NCBI RefSeq assembly: GCF_051055405.1
Contig: NZ_CP167068.1
Coordinates: 2,294,001 to 2,358,000, forward strand
Source: Pseudolachnospira sp051055405
Lineage (GTDB): Bacteria > Bacillota > Clostridia > Lachnospirales > Lachnospiraceae
Direction: 5' to 3'
DNA: 64,000 bases
Shown: positions 8,228 to 17,825 of the stretch, one piece after another
Layout: every line of letters begins with the position of its first letter
Numbering within the stretch: the first letter of the stretch is position 1
Made by a program: the position numbers and the translations under genes
The notes under the pieces: model-generated
What the model saw: only the letters and a program-made list of their open reading frames with translations
Databases searched by the model: none
Told to the model about the DNA's origin: nothing

Positions 8228-9301
8228 TTAGATGTATTCATTCCGATTGCATACTCTCAAATTTTCTAATACCTTTTTTATCTCTCCGGCGCTTTCTTTC
8301 GCACAGATCAAAATCGCATCGTCGGTATCGACAATCACCAGATTTCGCAGTCCGACTGCCGCGATCAGCTTTTCTGTTCCCTGGATGGTGGTATTCTTGG
8401 TATTCACCGTGATCACGTTCCCGTTTACCACATTTCCTTCTTCGTTTGTTTTATTGATACGCTCCACTGCCAGCCAGCTGCCCACATCATCCCACCCGAA
8501 GGTTCCCGGAATCACATAAATGTTCCTGGCCTTTTCCATAATTCCATAGTCGATCGAAACTGAGGGCAGTTTCGCAAATTCCCTTTCCAAGACGGCATCT
8601 TCTTCTCCTGTCCCGATGGCAGCCTGTATCGTTCTCAAGCCAGAATACGTCTCCGGCATATATTTTTCTAAATTGGATAATACCGTTGACACCTTCCAGA
8701 CAAACATGCCGCTGTTCCAAAGATATTGTTCCGACGCCAGATACTCTTGCGCTTTTTCCAAATTCGGTTTTTCCACAAAACAATCCACTTCATAGGCAGA
8801 AGAATCCATGCTGGCGCCCGGCCGAAAACGAATATACCCATAGCCGGTCTCCGGATAATCCGGCGTAATTCCAAGAGTCACTAGATTTTCTCCCGCCTCC
8901 GCCACACGGCAGGCCGCTTCCAAGGTGGAAACAAACATGGACGTATACTTGATCAAATGGTCGCTTGGAAGCACCATCATCAACGCATCTTCCTGTTTTC
9001 TGGCAATATGAACCGCCCCCAAGCCGATACAAGGGGCTGTATTGCGTCCAATCGGCTCACAGAGAATATTTTCCTCCGGAATATCTGGCAGCTGCTCTCT
9101 GACCAATGGACGATAGTCACGATTCGTAGAAATATAGATATCCTCCATATTGACCAAAGGCAAGATCCGCTCCACGGTCAACTGGATCATCGTCTTGCCG
9201 TCATTGGTCAAAGATAAAAACTGCTTCGGACAGCTCTTTCTGCTTCTCGGCCAAAATCGTTCGCCCCGTCCGCCGGCCATAATCAATGCCGTCTTTTTCA
9301 T
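8228..9301 (-). CDS. manC: Mannose-1-phosphate guanylyltransferase
   Basis: A 357-residue GTP:mannose-1-phosphate guanylyltransferase. It has the nucleotide motif GGRGERFWPRSR with PKQFL at the N-terminus and the sugar-binding motif CFVEKPN near residue 160. It is the short monofunctional form, lacking the C-terminal phosphomannose-isomerase cupin of long ManC proteins. An AAGGAGG lies six bases before the ATG at 9301; another ATG at 9304 is too close to it. It provides GDP-mannose for gmd/rmd and possibly for mannosyltransferases of the operon. No phosphomannomutase or isomerase is in the window, so mannose-1-phosphate must come from elsewhere in the genome. Confidence 0.92.
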   Translation of the reverse strand: MKKTALIMAGGRGERFWPRSRKSCPKQFLSLTNDGKTMIQLTVERILPLVNMEDIYISTNRDYRPLVREQLPDIPEENILCEPIGRNTAPCIGLGAVHIARKQEDALMMVLPSDHLIKYTSMFVSTLEAACRVAEAGENLVTLGITPDYPETGYGYIRFRPGASMDSSAYEVDCFVEKPNLEKAQEYLASEQYLWNSGMFVWKVSTVLSNLEKYMPETYSGLRTIQAAIGTGEEDAVLEREFAKLPSVSIDYGIMEKARNIYVIPGTFGWDDVGSWLAVERINKTNEEGNVVNGNVITVNTKNTTIQGTEKLIAAVGLRNLVIVDTDDAILICAKESAGEIKKVLENLRVCNRNEYI

Positions 9302-9324
9302 CATAAACCTCCTTGAAATCTTGC

Positions 9325-10545
9325 TCACTCCGCGATTTCCGTATACCCTATCTTCTCGTTTTCTTCCACCAGCTTTTCAAAAAATTGGAGATAGATCTCC
9401 ACAATCTTTTTCCAGGAAAAGTGATCGATTACAAACTGCTGCCCCAAATCCCCCATGGCTGTGGCTTGCTCCGGATTTGCCTGAAAATAATTCAAGCACC
9501 CTTCAAACTCAAAATAATCGTTAAAATATAGCCCACCGTTGGACTTTCTCGCAAAATGGGACGTTACCTCGCAGTCCCCATGAACCAAAACCGGTCTGCC
9601 GCACAGCCAGCTTTCCATCACAACCAAAGAAAAGCTTTCATGGGTGGAAGGCTGACAGAGCGCCAACGCCCCTGCGGTAACGTCGTATTTATCCTGAATG
9701 CTGATAAAACCCAGATCGACGACATCATCCCGAATCTCTCTAGGAATCTCAATCTGCCCGCCGCCAATTAAAACCAATTTCAAATCGGTATCCTGACGCT
9801 TTTTGTATTCCGCAAAATAGGCCAGCAAGGTATGGACATTCTTTCCTTTGTCCTTTCTCCCTGCATACAAAAGATAGGGGAAATCCAAATGATAGGTTTC
9901 CCTTCCCCGCCCGGCGTCGTAAGTCAGCTCCGTATCAACCCCTTCTCCCAGCACCGCCTGCTCCACCTGGCTCATGTCATAATACCGGTTTGTCAACTCA
10001 TATTCCGGCTCAGCATGGTAGATGATTCCTCGGATCTTGGAAAACTGATTTCGGAAAACCGACATGTAAAAATAGCTTTCATCATGGAAGCAGGGAATCA
10101 AAACCGATTTCTCCGGACACACCTGACAGCCGTAAAAAGTGGTTCCAAACATATAAGGGATAAAGACAAACAGCGAATATTCGTCCGCATGCTTCCTCAT
10201 ATAATCGTAAAGTTCGGTACTATTTACGGATTCCCGCACATAGGTCTCCTGCTCCGCCTCCGAGACCTCCTGATTCATCATCAACTTTTTGTTGACATAG
10301 TCAAAGCAGGCCCCGTCCCGAAGACGAACCCGAAAACGGCGGACCGGCATACCCAGTACGGTATCCAATCCTGGCTTGTAATAATTCAGATTCCAGTCAC
10401 TGGCAAATTCCTTCACACAGGTAGTCAGTATTTCTAATTCTACGCCAGCTTCATGGAGATGAGTGGTCAACCCTCTCAGCTCCATCTCCGCTCCACCCGG
10501 AATCTTTTCCCCAAACCAGGGAATCACAAATCCTAATTTTTTCAT
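9325..10545 (-). CDS. Glycosyltransferase family 4 (type A of a duplicated pair)
   Basis: A 406-residue GT-B enzyme. The N-terminal half has WFGEKIPGGAEMELRGL. The donor half has LLYAGRKDKGKN and STHESFSLVVMESWLCGRPVL, with the GT4 pair of Glu residues. It is paralogous to the enzyme at 15937-17115: both share GGAE, the LRL..KF..N-like middle region, a YAGR/YVGR motif followed by KGK/EGK, and NDYFEFEG/RNYFEFEG near the end. It overlaps the upstream GT4 gene by four bases (ATGA). It probably extends the glycan exported by the Wzm/Wzt pair of this operon, plausibly with D-rhamnose or mannose. Confidence 0.9.
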   Translation of the reverse strand: MKKLGFVIPWFGEKIPGGAEMELRGLTTHLHEAGVELEILTTCVKEFASDWNLNYYKPGLDTVLGMPVRRFRVRLRDGACFDYVNKKLMMNQEVSEAEQETYVRESVNSTELYDYMRKHADEYSLFVFIPYMFGTTFYGCQVCPEKSVLIPCFHDESYFYMSVFRNQFSKIRGIIYHAEPEYELTNRYYDMSQVEQAVLGEGVDTELTYDAGRGRETYHLDFPYLLYAGRKDKGKNVHTLLAYFAEYKKRQDTDLKLVLIGGGQIEIPREIRDDVVDLGFISIQDKYDVTAGALALCQPSTHESFSLVVMESWLCGRPVLVHGDCEVTSHFARKSNGGLYFNDYFEFEGCLNYFQANPEQATAMGDLGQQFVIDHFSWKKIVEIYLQFFEKLVEENEKIGYTEIAE

Positions 10546-12080
10546 GATACTTCCTCTTCGATCAATGCCTCCAGACGCTGTAAAAACTGTCGCTGTATCT
10601 TTTCGTGGCTAAAGTCAGAAAGGCGCTCTTTTTCTCCCGCAAGGATCGCCTGTCTCAACTCCGAATCTGTCACCACGCGATGGATCGCCGCCGCCGCTGG
10701 TTGCGGGTTCTTATCAGAAAGCAGCAACCCACTGCCGCCTAGTGTCTCGCCGACAGCACAGCTGTCGTAGGCAATAATCGGGATTTCAAAGTACATGGCC
10801 TCCACCAGAGGAATGCAAAATCCCTCATGCTCGCTCATAGAAAGATAGACATCCGCCAACTGGTAATACGCCAGGATCTCATCGAACTTTGTATGCCCGG
10901 TAAAAATCACGTCCTCCACACCCAATTCCCGCTCATATTCCCGCAGGTTTTGATAAAACCGATCCTGTTCTCCATAAGCTCCTACCAGGATCAAACGCGA
11001 CTTTGGGTTATAATTCTTCTTATAATAGTAAAATGCCGTGATCAAATCTTCCTGTCTCTTGTGGGGAACCACGCGGCCAGTGTAAACAATATTTGTATAG
11101 CCGTCTCCCTGGTACCGTTCCAATACCGCTTGATTCGGCTGCTTCTCAAAATCCTCAAAAGCAATCAAAATTGGCAAAACTTCGATTGGTCCCTGATATC
11201 CCATCTTTCGCAGGTCGCCTTTATTAAAGGCAGAGTCTGCAAAACAATAGTCTACTTTATCCGCTAAAAATCGTACTGCTTCCAATCCTTTTTTGCACCC
11301 CTGCCATGCCTCCGGATGATACTCTGCAAAGAAATGCGGCGGGGTTACATTATGGTAGATTACGACTTTCCGGCATCGATAGTCCGCCAGCCGATAATTC
11401 ATCTCCGATCCGGTGGAAAGATGATACAAAAGGATGTCGTCCGGACGTTCTTCATATTCCTCCCAAGAACGGGCAGTTCCCTGGGGCAGCCGCTCATCTA
11501 CCCACTCTACATAGATTTCCGTCTCATATCCGTTTTCTTCCAATGTCTTTTTCAACGCCAGCGTATCGTTGCCGATGCCATCTCCGAAAGCCAGCGATGG
11601 CAGCATCTGGACCACCCGCATCTGATCTTTTCTTATTTTTTTCTTTTCCACGGCGGGAATCTGCCTCTTCATCCATTGTACTTCCCGGACCAGTCGATCA
11701 TTTTCCGCCATCACCTGCAACATACTTTGCTCAAACTGATAAACCTGATCGAGCCCCTTCTCTATGACTGCATTCAGGTTATTTTGCTCTTCCACAATCG
11801 GTCTTATATAAAAGCGCACGCATTTGCGAAAGACTCTCTTTAAGAATTTCTTCAGCCCTTTTCCTTCGATGGGACGGCACTCCTCCACCATAGAATGTTG
11901 TCCTACCTGATCGAGAACGCTTATCATCTCATTTAGTTCATAAGGTTCTGTTTCATAACGTCTCTGCACGCCAAACAACCGCTGATCCGCCGCTTTTATC
12001 TTGGAATCCAAAGAAGACTCCAGATTTTTTGCTTCCTCCTCAATTTCCGCTATCCGGTCTTTCCGGTATTGTTCCTCCAT
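10542..12080 (-). CDS. Glycosyltransferase family 4 with N-terminal coiled-coil and RK..RF..PIVExQN module (type B)
   Basis: 512 residues. Residues 1-60 are charged and helical. Residues about 75-120 hold a module with KKFLKRVFRKCVRFYIRPIV and then EEQNN, followed by a coiled coil to about 165. A GT4 domain follows (about 170-500) with FGDGIGNDTLALKK, YHLSTGSEMNY, YHNVTPPHFF, YTGRVVPHKRQED and SEHEGFCIPLVEAMYF. The GT domain is closely similar to the separate protein at 17826-18932, and the module to the separate 142-residue protein at 17176-17604. The module is amphipathic and basic, so membrane docking or complex assembly is a reasonable guess. The start follows GGGAGAT. Confidence 0.9.
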   Translation of the reverse strand: MEEQYRKDRIAEIEEEAKNLESSLDSKIKAADQRLFGVQRRYETEPYELNEMISVLDQVGQHSMVEECRPIEGKGLKKFLKRVFRKCVRFYIRPIVEEQNNLNAVIEKGLDQVYQFEQSMLQVMAENDRLVREVQWMKRQIPAVEKKKIRKDQMRVVQMLPSLAFGDGIGNDTLALKKTLEENGYETEIYVEWVDERLPQGTARSWEEYEERPDDILLYHLSTGSEMNYRLADYRCRKVVIYHNVTPPHFFAEYHPEAWQGCKKGLEAVRFLADKVDYCFADSAFNKGDLRKMGYQGPIEVLPILIAFEDFEKQPNQAVLERYQGDGYTNIVYTGRVVPHKRQEDLITAFYYYKKNYNPKSRLILVGAYGEQDRFYQNLREYERELGVEDVIFTGHTKFDEILAYYQLADVYLSMSEHEGFCIPLVEAMYFEIPIIAYDSCAVGETLGGSGLLLSDKNPQPAAAAIHRVVTDSELRQAILAGEKERLSDFSHEKIQRQFLQRLEALIEEEVS

Positions 12081-12148
12081 ATCTCCCTGCCCTCTTCCAC
12101 AAAAATATCGCCGTCAGACATCCTATCTATATTTACAAAGATTTGTCC

Positions 12149-13480
12149 TTACCCTTCCGACGGCTTTTCCTCCAAGCCGTTCCACTGATGCGGAATCCGG
12201 AATAAACCCACATCTGGAATTTTGGAAAATACTTCAAACCGGAACGCGTCCTTATAATAGTCCATGGTGTTATCATAAATATCCTGTATCGCAGTTTCCA
12301 ACAGATAAACGCACGGCAAAAGTTCTACATCTTTCAGAACCAGCTCTACCATACCATCCTTTGTCAAGTCAAAAGGAGGCGTCTGATCAATTTTCGTGTT
12401 TGTTCCATAGCAGTGAATCCCATCCGCACGGATCAACGCGATTCCAAAGACCGCGTTGTGGATTGGCTTTAACACCTTGTAAAAGATTCTCAAATAAATG
12501 GTATCGCCTGTGGCAAAAACGGTTTTCTCCACTCCATCCGCCCCATAAGTGTGAACTTCTGTCACAAATGCCGCTCTGGTTCCCCAACGGCGGTCCGGAT
12601 TTTCATACCCCTTTGGTATCCCTAAAACCTTTTCCTGTTCCTGTCTAACCGGGTCCTCCTCGTGAAGCTTCCGGATCCGTTCTTTTTCTTTTTCTAGAAT
12701 CTCCTGCCGTTTTTCTCCCATATATTCCAGATACTCGGAGTGAACGTCTCTGGGAGCGCCTTCTGCCCGAACCAAGCCATCGTGAATCCAGATGCTGCGA
12801 TCGCAAATCTGCTCGATCTGGCCAAGGGAATGGGATACAATCACAATTGTGGTTCCTTTTTCTTTGATCTCCCGCAGCCGATTAAAACACTTGGTCTGGA
12901 AATTGGCGTCCCCGACTGCTAAAATTTCATCGATCAGCAAAATATCTGCATCCACATTGATCGCCACAGAAAACGCTAACCGCATATACATACCGGAAGA
13001 ATAGGTTCGAACCGGATTGTCTAAAAATTCCTCCAATTCGGAAAATGCAATGATATCATCCATTCTCTCATCGATCTCTTTTTTCGTCAATCCGAAAATG
13101 GACGCATTGGTATAGATATTCTCCCTTCCGCTCATATCCGGATGAAACCCGGCACCCAGCTCAATCAGGCTGGAAATACGCCCCTTCATCGTAATCGTCC
13201 CTTGATCCGGATAGATAATACGCGTCAAAAGTTTCAGCGTCGTACTTTTACCGCAGCCATTATGCCCGACCAAGCCGATGGCTTCCCCTTTTTTCACCTG
13301 AAAACTAATCCCTTGGAGAACCCACCGCTCCTCATAGCGGTTCCGAGAGCGAAATAACAGGCGCTCTTTTAGCTCCGAGCCTTTATCCAAATAGACTTTG
13401 AACTTTTTCTTTACTTCCCGGACATCGATTGCAATCTCTTCCGCTTGTCCCACCGATTCCGCCTGTTTTCCATCACTCAT
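12149..13480 (-). CDS. wzt: ABC transporter ATP-binding protein for polysaccharide export (Wzt type)
   Basis: 443 residues. The ATPase half has Walker A GHNGCGKST (about 72-80), signature YSSGM (about 160) and Walker B ILLIDE (about 180-185), with ELGAGFHPDMSGREN, the hallmark of the Wzt/TagH subfamily. A charged linker (about 250-290) leads to a C-terminal domain (about 290-443) with TEVHTYGADG, FATGDTIYLRI and FDLTKDGMVELVL. That resembles the carbohydrate-binding Wzt_C domain, which recognises the finished chain before export. Its permease partner is at 18959-19777, unusually separated from it by five genes. The ATG at 13480 is preferred over 13486 because of its spacing to AAGGAG. Confidence 0.92.
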   Translation of the reverse strand: MSDGKQAESVGQAEEIAIDVREVKKKFKVYLDKGSELKERLLFRSRNRYEERWVLQGISFQVKKGEAIGLVGHNGCGKSTTLKLLTRIIYPDQGTITMKGRISSLIELGAGFHPDMSGRENIYTNASIFGLTKKEIDERMDDIIAFSELEEFLDNPVRTYSSGMYMRLAFSVAINVDADILLIDEILAVGDANFQTKCFNRLREIKEKGTTIVIVSHSLGQIEQICDRSIWIHDGLVRAEGAPRDVHSEYLEYMGEKRQEILEKEKERIRKLHEEDPVRQEQEKVLGIPKGYENPDRRWGTRAAFVTEVHTYGADGVEKTVFATGDTIYLRIFYKVLKPIHNAVFGIALIRADGIHCYGTNTKIDQTPPFDLTKDGMVELVLKDVELLPCVYLLETAIQDIYDNTMDYYKDAFRFEVFSKIPDVGLFRIPHQWNGLEEKPSEG

Positions 13481-13526
13481 GTCCATAACTCCTTATCACT
13501 TCCCGAAACAATACGCCTGTCTGCCT

Positions 13527-15923
13527 CTATCTTATTTTTTCCAAAATCACTTCCCGGCAAACCACTTCGCTGTTTGCGCCCACATACAATCGTATTTCCC
13601 AATTGGAGACTGAATTCGGCAGAATAAAGTCCATCGTCATAGGCTCCCCAGCAATCACATTTTCTTTTCTGATTAACGTTTGATCTGGATCAGAAACCAA
13701 CTCTAGATAAGCATCGGAAAAAGAATCGGCTCCTTCCCATGTCATTTGAATCTGATATTCACCGGCATCTAACGAAAAATAAGGACCATAAAACAAAATC
13801 CCACCTTGCTGTTTGGCCACTATATTCCCTTCGGAATCATAGAAACCGTTCAGAATACGCAAATGACCTTCCTCCAGATGAATCGTTTCCGAAGCTTGTT
13901 TGGTAATCTTTCCTACCGAACCGTTTAGCGTCCGTTCATAAATGCTTCGTGGATATTTTCCCACTGTCTTTTCCAAATAATTTCCGGATAGGATCTGAAA
14001 ATGTGAAATGCTCTTCTCATAACCTTCCCAAGGGAGCCCGCTCATAGGAAAGTCTCCGACAAAATAGAGTTCTCCCTGTTCCTCTATGTATCGTTCCATC
14101 GCTTCCGCCTGATTGACGTCCGCCCGATACACCTGCTTTCCATAAATATACCGAAGTACGGAAGCCATCTCTCCGTCCTGGGTCAGGTATACTACATCGT
14201 CAGACATATGATCCGCCAAGGTCTGATACTGCTCGTCCAAATTTTTCATCATCGGTGTAAAGAGAAACGATCGGCTTTGTCCGATCATAAAGGCGGCTAT
14301 GCCGATAAAGCCTGCTCCTGTGAGCCACCGGTAAACGCTCTTTTCTTTTCCAGAAAATAATTCCTGCCATCCATAGCAGCCCCAGATCACCGTCGACGGA
14401 ATGTTGACGGGAACCCAACGTCTGGCGGCCCAGATATGATCGGCGCTGATCGCTGGGTCAATGATATAAGCGATAATACAAGCTCCCGCCATGCACAAAA
14501 AACCATAATACCCATCCGCCGTTACCCCTTTTTTACGAAGCAGCAGCATCAGTCCCAGGATCATAAACAAAAACAGCGGCACACTGGTATACCAGCAATA
14601 TTGTATCATAGAAAGCTGCACAAACGAATCACTTTGTCCAAAATTACTGCGAATCAGATACGTATAAAGAAAGGCCGCGGTCAAAACGATTCCAAGGCCG
14701 ATACGCGGCCCACGCTTTACCGTAAGCCAGTGAATCAGATTCCGCCGTTCCTCACAGAGCCCCTTCCCGAATCTTGCAATCACCAAAGCTAACACAAAAA
14801 TTGCTAAACCGACGCCATTGATCAATAATGCGGTGGGAAGAGACCGATTGTCTATGTGTATCCGGTAATAAGCACGGCTAAACCAATATAAATAAAGATA
14901 TGCGCTTGCCGCGGTTCCCATATAAGCAAGGCAGCTTCCTGCCATCGCCTTTCGTTTCTCCGGATTCCAAATGACACTGTATGCCGCCGCCACAAAAAGC
15001 CCCAGACCGACAATCAGCATATCAATCCGATTCCAGATCGCAAACCCCAAAAGGAAACCAGAGACAATCAAATAAGAATTCTTTCCTTTTTTCCACCCAG
15101 CCAGCCAAATGTATATCGCCAGAAAAAACAAAAGCTGAGCCAGCAGTTCCGTCTCTGTCAAGCGCGCGCCCCATAACTCTGCCGGGCAAAGGCCTAAAAT
15201 CAAAACCGCAGCAGCGGCAGCCTTTTTGTGAAAGAACTCCCGGACCAACCAATAGATCACCAGTAAAGAGACTAAGGTTAATATCCCATTGGTTCCAAAC
15301 AACGCGGACAGCCCGCCCAAATCATAAGCCACCGCCAGCAAAGCCGGATACATCGGCATAAATTGAGGAGAGATATCCCCCGCTTCATCGCCCACCTCCG
15401 GATATTGAACCGGTGAAAAAAGCGCGGGGTATCCCGGCTGAATCAAATCGCCATACTCCTCATATAATTCTGTCATTTTTTCATCCGTATCATACTGGAT
15501 GGAACCTGTCTTTGCAATATGAACTCCATGAATCACATAGATTCCCGGATCTCTTCCCCCCAATAGATACTGGGTGGGAAAGGCAAGATAAAGAACTGCC
15601 AGTAAAACAAAAATAGGGAGAGCCGCCCGATCCGATGGAACACTCCAGCAAAGCTTTTTTCCGATGGCAAAGAACCCCTTTTTTCGTCTCCCCGCCAGTA
15701 CGCAAATCAGGCACTCGATCGCCATCAGCAGACAAAGCACCGGCAGGGAATACCGCTGAAGTACCACCAAAAATAACGCCAGCCCGTTTATATTTAGAAC
15801 AGAGCCGACCAGCGCAAATGCTAAATATTTTTTTCCTACCTCTCCCTGGCCTTTGCCCGCCGCCAAAATCAAAAGGCAACATACGACTGTAAGAATCCAG
15901 AGAATCAGAAAAACGAATCTCAC
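13527..15923 (-). CDS. Multi-spanning GT-C-type membrane glycosyltransferase, putative
   Basis: 798 residues starting at GTG, six bases after GGAGGG. About 12 hydrophobic segments fill residues 1-560. The first long outer loop begins GGRDPGIYVIHG, an acidic motif of the kind that carries the catalytic Asp in PMT/ArnT-like GT-C enzymes, and LWGARLTETELLAQ follows in a later loop. The last 220 residues are soluble, with an alpha/beta segment (YLTQDGEMASVLRYIYGK) and a beta-rich end (GPYFSLDAGEYQIQMTWEG) like a carbohydrate-binding module. Such proteins use polyprenyl-phosphate sugars outside the membrane. It is probably a side-chain transferase of the ABC-exported glycan. Exact reaction unknown. 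Confidence 0.75.
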   Translation of the reverse strand: MRFVFLILWILTVVCCLLILAAGKGQGEVGKKYLAFALVGSVLNINGLALFLVVLQRYSLPVLCLLMAIECLICVLAGRRKKGFFAIGKKLCWSVPSDRAALPIFVLLAVLYLAFPTQYLLGGRDPGIYVIHGVHIAKTGSIQYDTDEKMTELYEEYGDLIQPGYPALFSPVQYPEVGDEAGDISPQFMPMYPALLAVAYDLGGLSALFGTNGILTLVSLLVIYWLVREFFHKKAAAAAVLILGLCPAELWGARLTETELLAQLLFFLAIYIWLAGWKKGKNSYLIVSGFLLGFAIWNRIDMLIVGLGLFVAAAYSVIWNPEKRKAMAGSCLAYMGTAASAYLYLYWFSRAYYRIHIDNRSLPTALLINGVGLAIFVLALVIARFGKGLCEERRNLIHWLTVKRGPRIGLGIVLTAAFLYTYLIRSNFGQSDSFVQLSMIQYCWYTSVPLFLFMILGLMLLLRKKGVTADGYYGFLCMAGACIIAYIIDPAISADHIWAARRWVPVNIPSTVIWGCYGWQELFSGKEKSVYRWLTGAGFIGIAAFMIGQSRSFLFTPMMKNLDEQYQTLADHMSDDVVYLTQDGEMASVLRYIYGKQVYRADVNQAEAMERYIEEQGELYFVGDFPMSGLPWEGYEKSISHFQILSGNYLEKTVGKYPRSIYERTLNGSVGKITKQASETIHLEEGHLRILNGFYDSEGNIVAKQQGGILFYGPYFSLDAGEYQIQMTWEGADSFSDAYLELVSDPDQTLIRKENVIAGEPMTMDFILPNSVSNWEIRLYVGANSEVVCREVILEKIR

Positions 15924-15936
15924 AAAATTCCCTCCG

Positions 15937-17115
15937 CTATTTTTCCTCTTTTACGTACTCAATCAAAATCTTCAAACGCTCCATAATCTTTTCCCACTGG
16001 TAACGTTCCTCTACATAGGCGGCGCCGTTTATCCCCATCTGCCTTCGTTCCTCTGAATGCGTCAAAAGGTAATTCACCGCGCCCTCAAATTCAAAATAGT
16101 TCCGATAATACAGGCCTGCCTCGCTTTTCTTGCAGTGTCCCTTTAACACCTCGCAGACCCCATTTACCACCACTGGCACCTGAAGAGCCAGCGATTCTAA
16201 AACAACGATGGAGAGACTTTCGAACCGAGATGGCAGCACTAACATTCTAGCTCCCGCCATTCCATTATATTTGTCTTCCTCGCTGACAAATCCCAGGTTT
16301 ACAATATCCTCGCTTTCCGGTACGGGGATCACACTCTTTCCCATCAAAACCAGCTTTAACGAGGACGGATTTCTCTTCTTATATTCCTCAAAATAACGGA
16401 ACAGTACATCACAGGACTTTCCCTCGTCGATTCGCCCCACATAAAGGAGGTAATCCTCCACCTGGTATTTTTCCCGAAACTGCTTTGGCTCTACCTTCGC
16501 AGGAATCGTGACGCCGGCCCCTCCGATTTCATTTCGAATTACCTCATTGCCATATTTCTGCTCCACGAACGCCCGCTCTTCCTCCGTGTTGTAAAAGATC
16601 GCTTTCGGCGCCCGGAATACATCAGAAAAAATATCCATTTTTAAGAAAGGTTCATCATGAGCCATTGGGATCGTAATCGCCTTTTCCGGCACCAGTTTCA
16701 CACCCATACAAGTTGGATAGTAAAGATAGGTGCAAAAAATAAATACCTTGTATTCTTCTCTATGCTCCTCTATATATTTGAGCAATTCCGGAAGATACGG
16801 CCCCTGCTCCTTCAGCCATTCTTCCTCCTCAAAAGGTTCCAGACGACCGTTAAAAAAGCGTCCGTTGATTTCATCAAATTTCTTCCGGCTGCGTTTCTCT
16901 TTCACAGAAAAACGCTTTACCAAAACGCCGTTAATCATCTGATCTTTTTTTGGATATTCATTTTTCCATGTCATGTAGCTGATTGCACGGCTCGTTAAGA
17001 CATGTACTTCATAGTCCGCCGTAAGCCGTTCTGCGTACATTCGGCATTCCTGTTCCGCCCCGCCGTTTACCTCCAAGCCGTAGCGCTGTATCACGAAAGC
17101 AATTTTCTCTTTCAA
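15937..17115 (-). CDS. Glycosyltransferase family 4 (type A paralogue)
   Basis: 392 residues, starting at TTG preceded by AAAGGA at eight bases. GT4 signatures: GLEVNGGAEQECRMYAE at the N-terminus, YVGRIDEGKSCDVLF in the donor half, and SRFESLSIVVLESLALQVPVV with the Glu pair. It is paralogous to the enzyme at 9325-10545, with the same tail (YRNYFEFEGAVNYL). The 142-residue module protein is directly upstream and a GT-C protein directly downstream. Specificity unknown. Both copies look intact. Confidence 0.9.
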   Translation of the reverse strand: MKEKIAFVIQRYGLEVNGGAEQECRMYAERLTADYEVHVLTSRAISYMTWKNEYPKKDQMINGVLVKRFSVKEKRSRKKFDEINGRFFNGRLEPFEEEEWLKEQGPYLPELLKYIEEHREEYKVFIFCTYLYYPTCMGVKLVPEKAITIPMAHDEPFLKMDIFSDVFRAPKAIFYNTEEERAFVEQKYGNEVIRNEIGGAGVTIPAKVEPKQFREKYQVEDYLLYVGRIDEGKSCDVLFRYFEEYKKRNPSSLKLVLMGKSVIPVPESEDIVNLGFVSEEDKYNGMAGARMLVLPSRFESLSIVVLESLALQVPVVVNGVCEVLKGHCKKSEAGLYYRNYFEFEGAVNYLLTHSEERRQMGINGAAYVEERYQWEKIMERLKILIEYVKEEK

Positions 17116-17175
17116 GACGATAGTCCTTTCCTATGCTCTTTTCGTATCCCCGTTTTCTTTGCTCCTCGTCCGCTT

Positions 17176-17604
17176 TTAGTTCTGATCCTGCAGCTCTTTC
17201 AGCTGTCCCTGCAGGGCTTCTATGGTTTCCTGCTGCGCTTTCACACAGGCCAAAAGCTGATTCAAACATCTGACCATGGCATGATTGCTCTCATTTTGCG
17301 TCTCCACAACCGGAATCAGCATAAATCGGCCAAACTTACGAATCACTTTTTTTACAAAACAGGCCAGAGCGTTTCCTTCCACTGGATAGTACCAGGGAAC
17401 CGTAGCGTGCATATTTGCTTCCTGTACTCTGCGCTCCAGCTCTTCCATACTAAAATGTTCTTCTAATTCCAAACGCCCCTTTTCATCAGCCCCATCGATC
17501 TCCTGGAAACTGAGCATGCTGGCATCATATCCCTTTTCTTTTATCTCCTGACGGATTTCCTCCATGATCTTTTCTACATTGATCGGCTGAATCGTATCTG
17601 CCAT
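17176..17604 (-). CDS. Stand-alone RK..RF..IPVVExQN module protein
   Basis: A 142-residue soluble protein with a very strong ribosome site (AAGGAGG-TAACA-ATG). Residues about 75-105 contain VKKVIRKFGRFMLIPVV and then ETQN, aligning with the N-terminal module of the fused glycosyltransferase at 10542-12080. The last 30 residues (QQETIEALQGQLKELQDQN) are a short coiled coil. The same kind of module is found N-terminal to glycosyltransferases and methyltransferases in many polysaccharide loci (general knowledge). It has no catalytic domain. It may act in trans with the GT4 enzyme encoded just upstream (17826-18932), as a docking or chain-length-sensing subunit; this is inference. Confidence 0.85.
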   Translation of the reverse strand: MADTIQPINVEKIMEEIRQEIKEKGYDASMLSFQEIDGADEKGRLELEEHFSMEELERRVQEANMHATVPWYYPVEGNALACFVKKVIRKFGRFMLIPVVETQNESNHAMVRCLNQLLACVKAQQETIEALQGQLKELQDQN

Positions 17605-17670
17605 TGTTACCTCCTTCTATCAGGCCCCCGCCTCCATATTTTTCAAATATTTTTCAACTGACATTCCGGA

Positions 17671-17823
17671 AAGCCAGCCGCTCCGCGCCCTCAGCGCTCC
17701 CGCGGCTGCCGGAAGTACTCGCATTCCACCTTGCCAGGCTCCCTGCTCATACTTCCTTGCCCGCCCAATGTCTGAGCATCTGTGCAAGCAAGCTTGCCCA
17801 TTCGCTCAGACGCTTGGCGGGGC
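17671..17823 (-). other. GC-rich intergenic element with three consecutive hairpins
   Basis: The 221-base gap between two coding genes is largely palindromic. Hairpin I (17759-17823) pairs GCCCGCCCAATGTCTGAGC with GCTCAGACGCTTGGCGGGGC, nearly complementary over about 19 bases, and carries a small inner GCAAGC/GCTTGC stem. Hairpin II has GGAAGTA (17711-17717) against TACTTCC (17750-17756). Hairpin III has CAGCCGC (17675-17681) against GCGGCTG (17702-17708) with an inner GCGC/GCGC. No T-tract follows any stem, so these are not simple terminators. It starts three bases after the stop codon of the upstream GT4 gene. It may be a structured RNA, an RNA processing or stability element, or a small palindromic mobile repeat. 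No second copy was noticed in the window. Confidence 0.6.
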
Positions 17824-17825
17824 TT

